From NCBI GenBank assembly GCA_964555235.1, contig CAZKRU010000023.1:1-54965 (forward strand): a stretch of DNA of 54,965 nt, written 5' to 3'. The stretch comes from CAZKRU01 sp964555235 (GTDB lineage: Bacteria; Verrucomicrobiota; Verrucomicrobiia; Methylacidiphilales; CAMAQI01). The first letter of the stretch is position 1; every line of letters starts with the position of its first letter. A program made the position numbers and the translations under genes. Positions 53,640-54,965 of this stretch are shown here, in pieces. The notes under the pieces were generated by a model. That model worked only from the letters and a program-made list of their open reading frames with translations. It ran no database searches and was not told where the DNA came from.

Positions 53640-54649
53640 GTCACCGCCTCTCATCCTGGATTTTCGGTGGAATCTTTCTTGCGGGAATCCTCGTTGAAGT
53701 GGATGTGGTTCGGGATCTGATCCAGCAGTGGGGGAAACAAGGGCCGGAATCGATCCTTCGCCTCGAGAGGCACTGGCTGGCGTCTCTTCTGATGACGGTC
53801 GGCTTGCTCGGGATGAAGTCCTCCGCATTGAGTTATTCAGCTTTCCTGCACGGCTTTTTCTATTTTCCGCTGATGGTCCTCTATCCGGGAATCGGCCCCG
53901 TCTTCGTGATGATCTGTTGGGGGGTCTTGATGGATCGACGGCAAAAAAAAGCTGCCGATTGGGATCACGATGCAGAGGATTTTTATGTTTCCGGAATTGG
54001 GGATTCGACCGACCAGCGGATCGTGGCCGCTCCGACGTTCTCGGGAACGCTTTCAGAAGCTTTTTCCCAGTCTGACGAAGAGATTCGAAGAAACGCCGTG
54101 CTGGCCTTGAACACCCTCTCTCCTCATGAATCCCTTCCCATGCTAAAACGACTGATTCGTGACAGTGACGAGCAAGTCCGTCTTTATGCGCAAAGCCTGC
54201 TCACTCGGGTGACAACGCAACTGGAGGAAAATCTGGCACACCTCCATGAGCAGGCTCAGAACCGTGGGTACACGCCTCCGGAGCTCCTTTATCTGGCGGA
54301 ACATCATTTTGAATTTGTTTATTTGGATCTCATCAATAAGGAGATGCAAAAAAATTACTTAAACAAAGCCATCGAACTTCTTGAAAAGGCGAAAGAGTTG
54401 GATCCCGGTTTAAAGAAAGTCGATCTCCTGCTCTTAAAATGTGCCCTGAGACTTGGCGACGTGATGCGCGCGCGCGGTTATTTGGAGGAACTCAAGCAGT
54501 CTGGCTATCACCAAGGCGTGATTGGAATCTGGGAGATGGAAATTCAATTCATGGAGAAAAATTGGCAGGAGTTCCGAAGGAGTTTGGACCGCCTTTCTCG
54601 TGAGAGACTGCATCCGACGGTTCAATCGATTGTTGGATTCTGGTCATGA
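53636..54649 (+). CDS. pelE: PelE: inner-membrane TPR/HEAT protein of the Pel synthase
   Basis: A 337-residue protein (PelE is about 329). Membrane segments: WIFGGIFLAGILVEV and the longer SAFLHGFFYFPLMVLYPGIG with VFVMICWGVLM. A HEAT-like unit (NAVLALNTLSPHESLPMLKR) then gives way to TPR-like helices (YLNKAIELLEKAKELDPGLK). It assembles with PelD, PelF and PelG in the inner membrane. It starts in the last four bases of pelD and ends in the pelF start by ATGA. Confidence 0.88.
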   Translation: MSHRLSSWIFGGIFLAGILVEVDVVRDLIQQWGKQGPESILRLERHWLASLLMTVGLLGMKSSALSYSAFLHGFFYFPLMVLYPGIGPVFVMICWGVLMDRRQKKAADWDHDAEDFYVSGIGDSTDQRIVAAPTFSGTLSEAFSQSDEEIRRNAVLALNTLSPHESLPMLKRLIRDSDEQVRLYAQSLLTRVTTQLEENLAHLHEQAQNRGYTPPELLYLAEHHFEFVYLDLINKEMQKNYLNKAIELLEKAKELDPGLKKVDLLLLKCALRLGDVMRARGYLEELKQSGYHQGVIGIWEMEIQFMEKNWQEFRRSLDRLSRERLHPTVQSIVGFWS

Positions 54650-54965
54650 AGCGAACTGATCTGGTGACTCCCAACGAAGATATTTGCCTCATTCTTGAGG
54701 GGACCTATCCGTATGTCAAAGGGGGCGTTTCAACGTGGGTCCATGATATTGTCAGCAATCTTGAAGAATTTTCGTTTCACCTCTTTTTTGTTGGAGCAAA
54801 ACGTTCTTTGGCCACGGAATACCGGTACCCCATTCCTTTGAATGTACGCAAAGTCACGGAAATTTTCCTTTTCGATCCCCTTTCGGCAGATCATATGCGT
54901 CCGGGGGTGCTTCCGCTTGCAGTCCGAAAAGAGTTTCACGAGAAACTTCGAAACTTCCTCCTCTC
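54646..54965 (+). CDS. pelF: PelF: cytosolic glycosyltransferase of Pel synthesis (3' end cut)
   Basis: The visible 106 residues begin MKRTDLVTPNEDICLILEGT and contain YPYVKGGVSTWVHDIVSNL, the GGVS donor-side loop typical of PelF (GT4 family), then FHLFFVGAKRSLATEYRYPI. PelF polymerises UDP-activated GalNAc/GlcNAc and pairs with the PelG flippase-like channel, which must lie beyond the window. The start overlaps pelE by ATGA. The substrate-side residues are not visible. Confidence 0.93.
   Translation, partial: MKRTDLVTPNEDICLILEGTYPYVKGGVSTWVHDIVSNLEEFSFHLFFVGAKRSLATEYRYPIPLNVRKVTEIFLFDPLSADHMRPGVLPLAVRKEFHEKLRNFLL

Noticed and set aside
1..54965. tRNA, rRNA, CRISPR array, transposase or prophage genes
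   Set aside because: Looked for on both strands by eye; no cloverleaf, no regularly spaced direct repeats with unique spacers, and no transposase, integrase or phage structural motif was seen.

Overview
The window is about 55 kb of gene-dense Gram-negative chromosome with mid-50s GC by eye. It carries a SecA, an RseP and CdsA/Dxr block, a lipoprotein diacylglyceryl transferase, a TolC-type channel, several outer-membrane barrels and a Pel exopolysaccharide operon. The gene mix and the many word-like intergenic palindromes point to the PVC group, most likely Verrucomicrobiota. That assignment is inference, because no rRNA or tRNA gene is visible. No CRISPR array, prophage or transposase gene was seen.

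Layout. 1-4.1 kb (minus): an envelope block cdsA-dxr-rseP-sugar nucleotidyltransferase, the last cut by the window edge. 4.2-7.7 kb (plus): a TolC-like channel, pgeF and a DEAD-box helicase with a DEVD motif. 7.7-13.2 kb (minus): a ClpX-like unfoldase without a zinc domain, an ExoD-family membrane protein, a small secreted protein and tex. 13.4-21.8 kb: acyltransferase, lgt, a LacI regulator with an unknown partner, birA-manC, and rnc with an outer-membrane protein. 21.9-27.8 kb (plus): secA, a two-gene nucleotidyltransferase (AbiEii-like) module, a family 2 glycosyltransferase and a small secreted protein. 27.9-32.3 kb (minus): a Gfo/Idh/MocA oxidoreductase with a cupin, then an aldehyde dehydrogenase with a saccharopine-dehydrogenase-like enzyme. 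32.5-35 kb: a cold-shock gene with a 26-residue Lys-rich ORF and a strong terminator, maf-hpf, and a PIN/RHH toxin-antitoxin pair behind a perfect palindrome. 35-38 kb: a DeoR regulator divergent from a rhamnulose-phosphate aldolase/dehydrogenase fusion. 38-45 kb (minus): a CDF transporter, a DUF4160/DUF2442 pair, a TonB-like/DUF4159 protein, a periplasmic TPR-like protein and nadK-nadE.

The most notable locus is 45.05-54.97 kb: a Pel operon in the order pelA, pelB (split into two genes), pelC, pelD, pelE, pelF, with pelF running off the window. Almost every junction is a four-base ATGA overlap. PelA keeps its hydrolase and deacetylase residues, and PelD keeps an RxxD motif suited to cyclic-di-GMP control. 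The pelB split separates an inner-membrane-anchored TPR scaffold from an outer-membrane barrel with its own signal peptide. A possible sigma70-type promoter and a 19-codon ORF, itself overlapping pelA by ATGA, lie just upstream.

Two intergenic repeat superfamilies run through the window. One consists of REPIN-like inverted pairs bounded by TGGTAGGG/CCCTACCA, with six copies. The other is a family built from words such as CACAAAGGCACGAAG and CGCCAAG, including a 115-bp element with 30-bp perfect terminal inverted repeats. They sit between genes and sometimes mimic gene starts.
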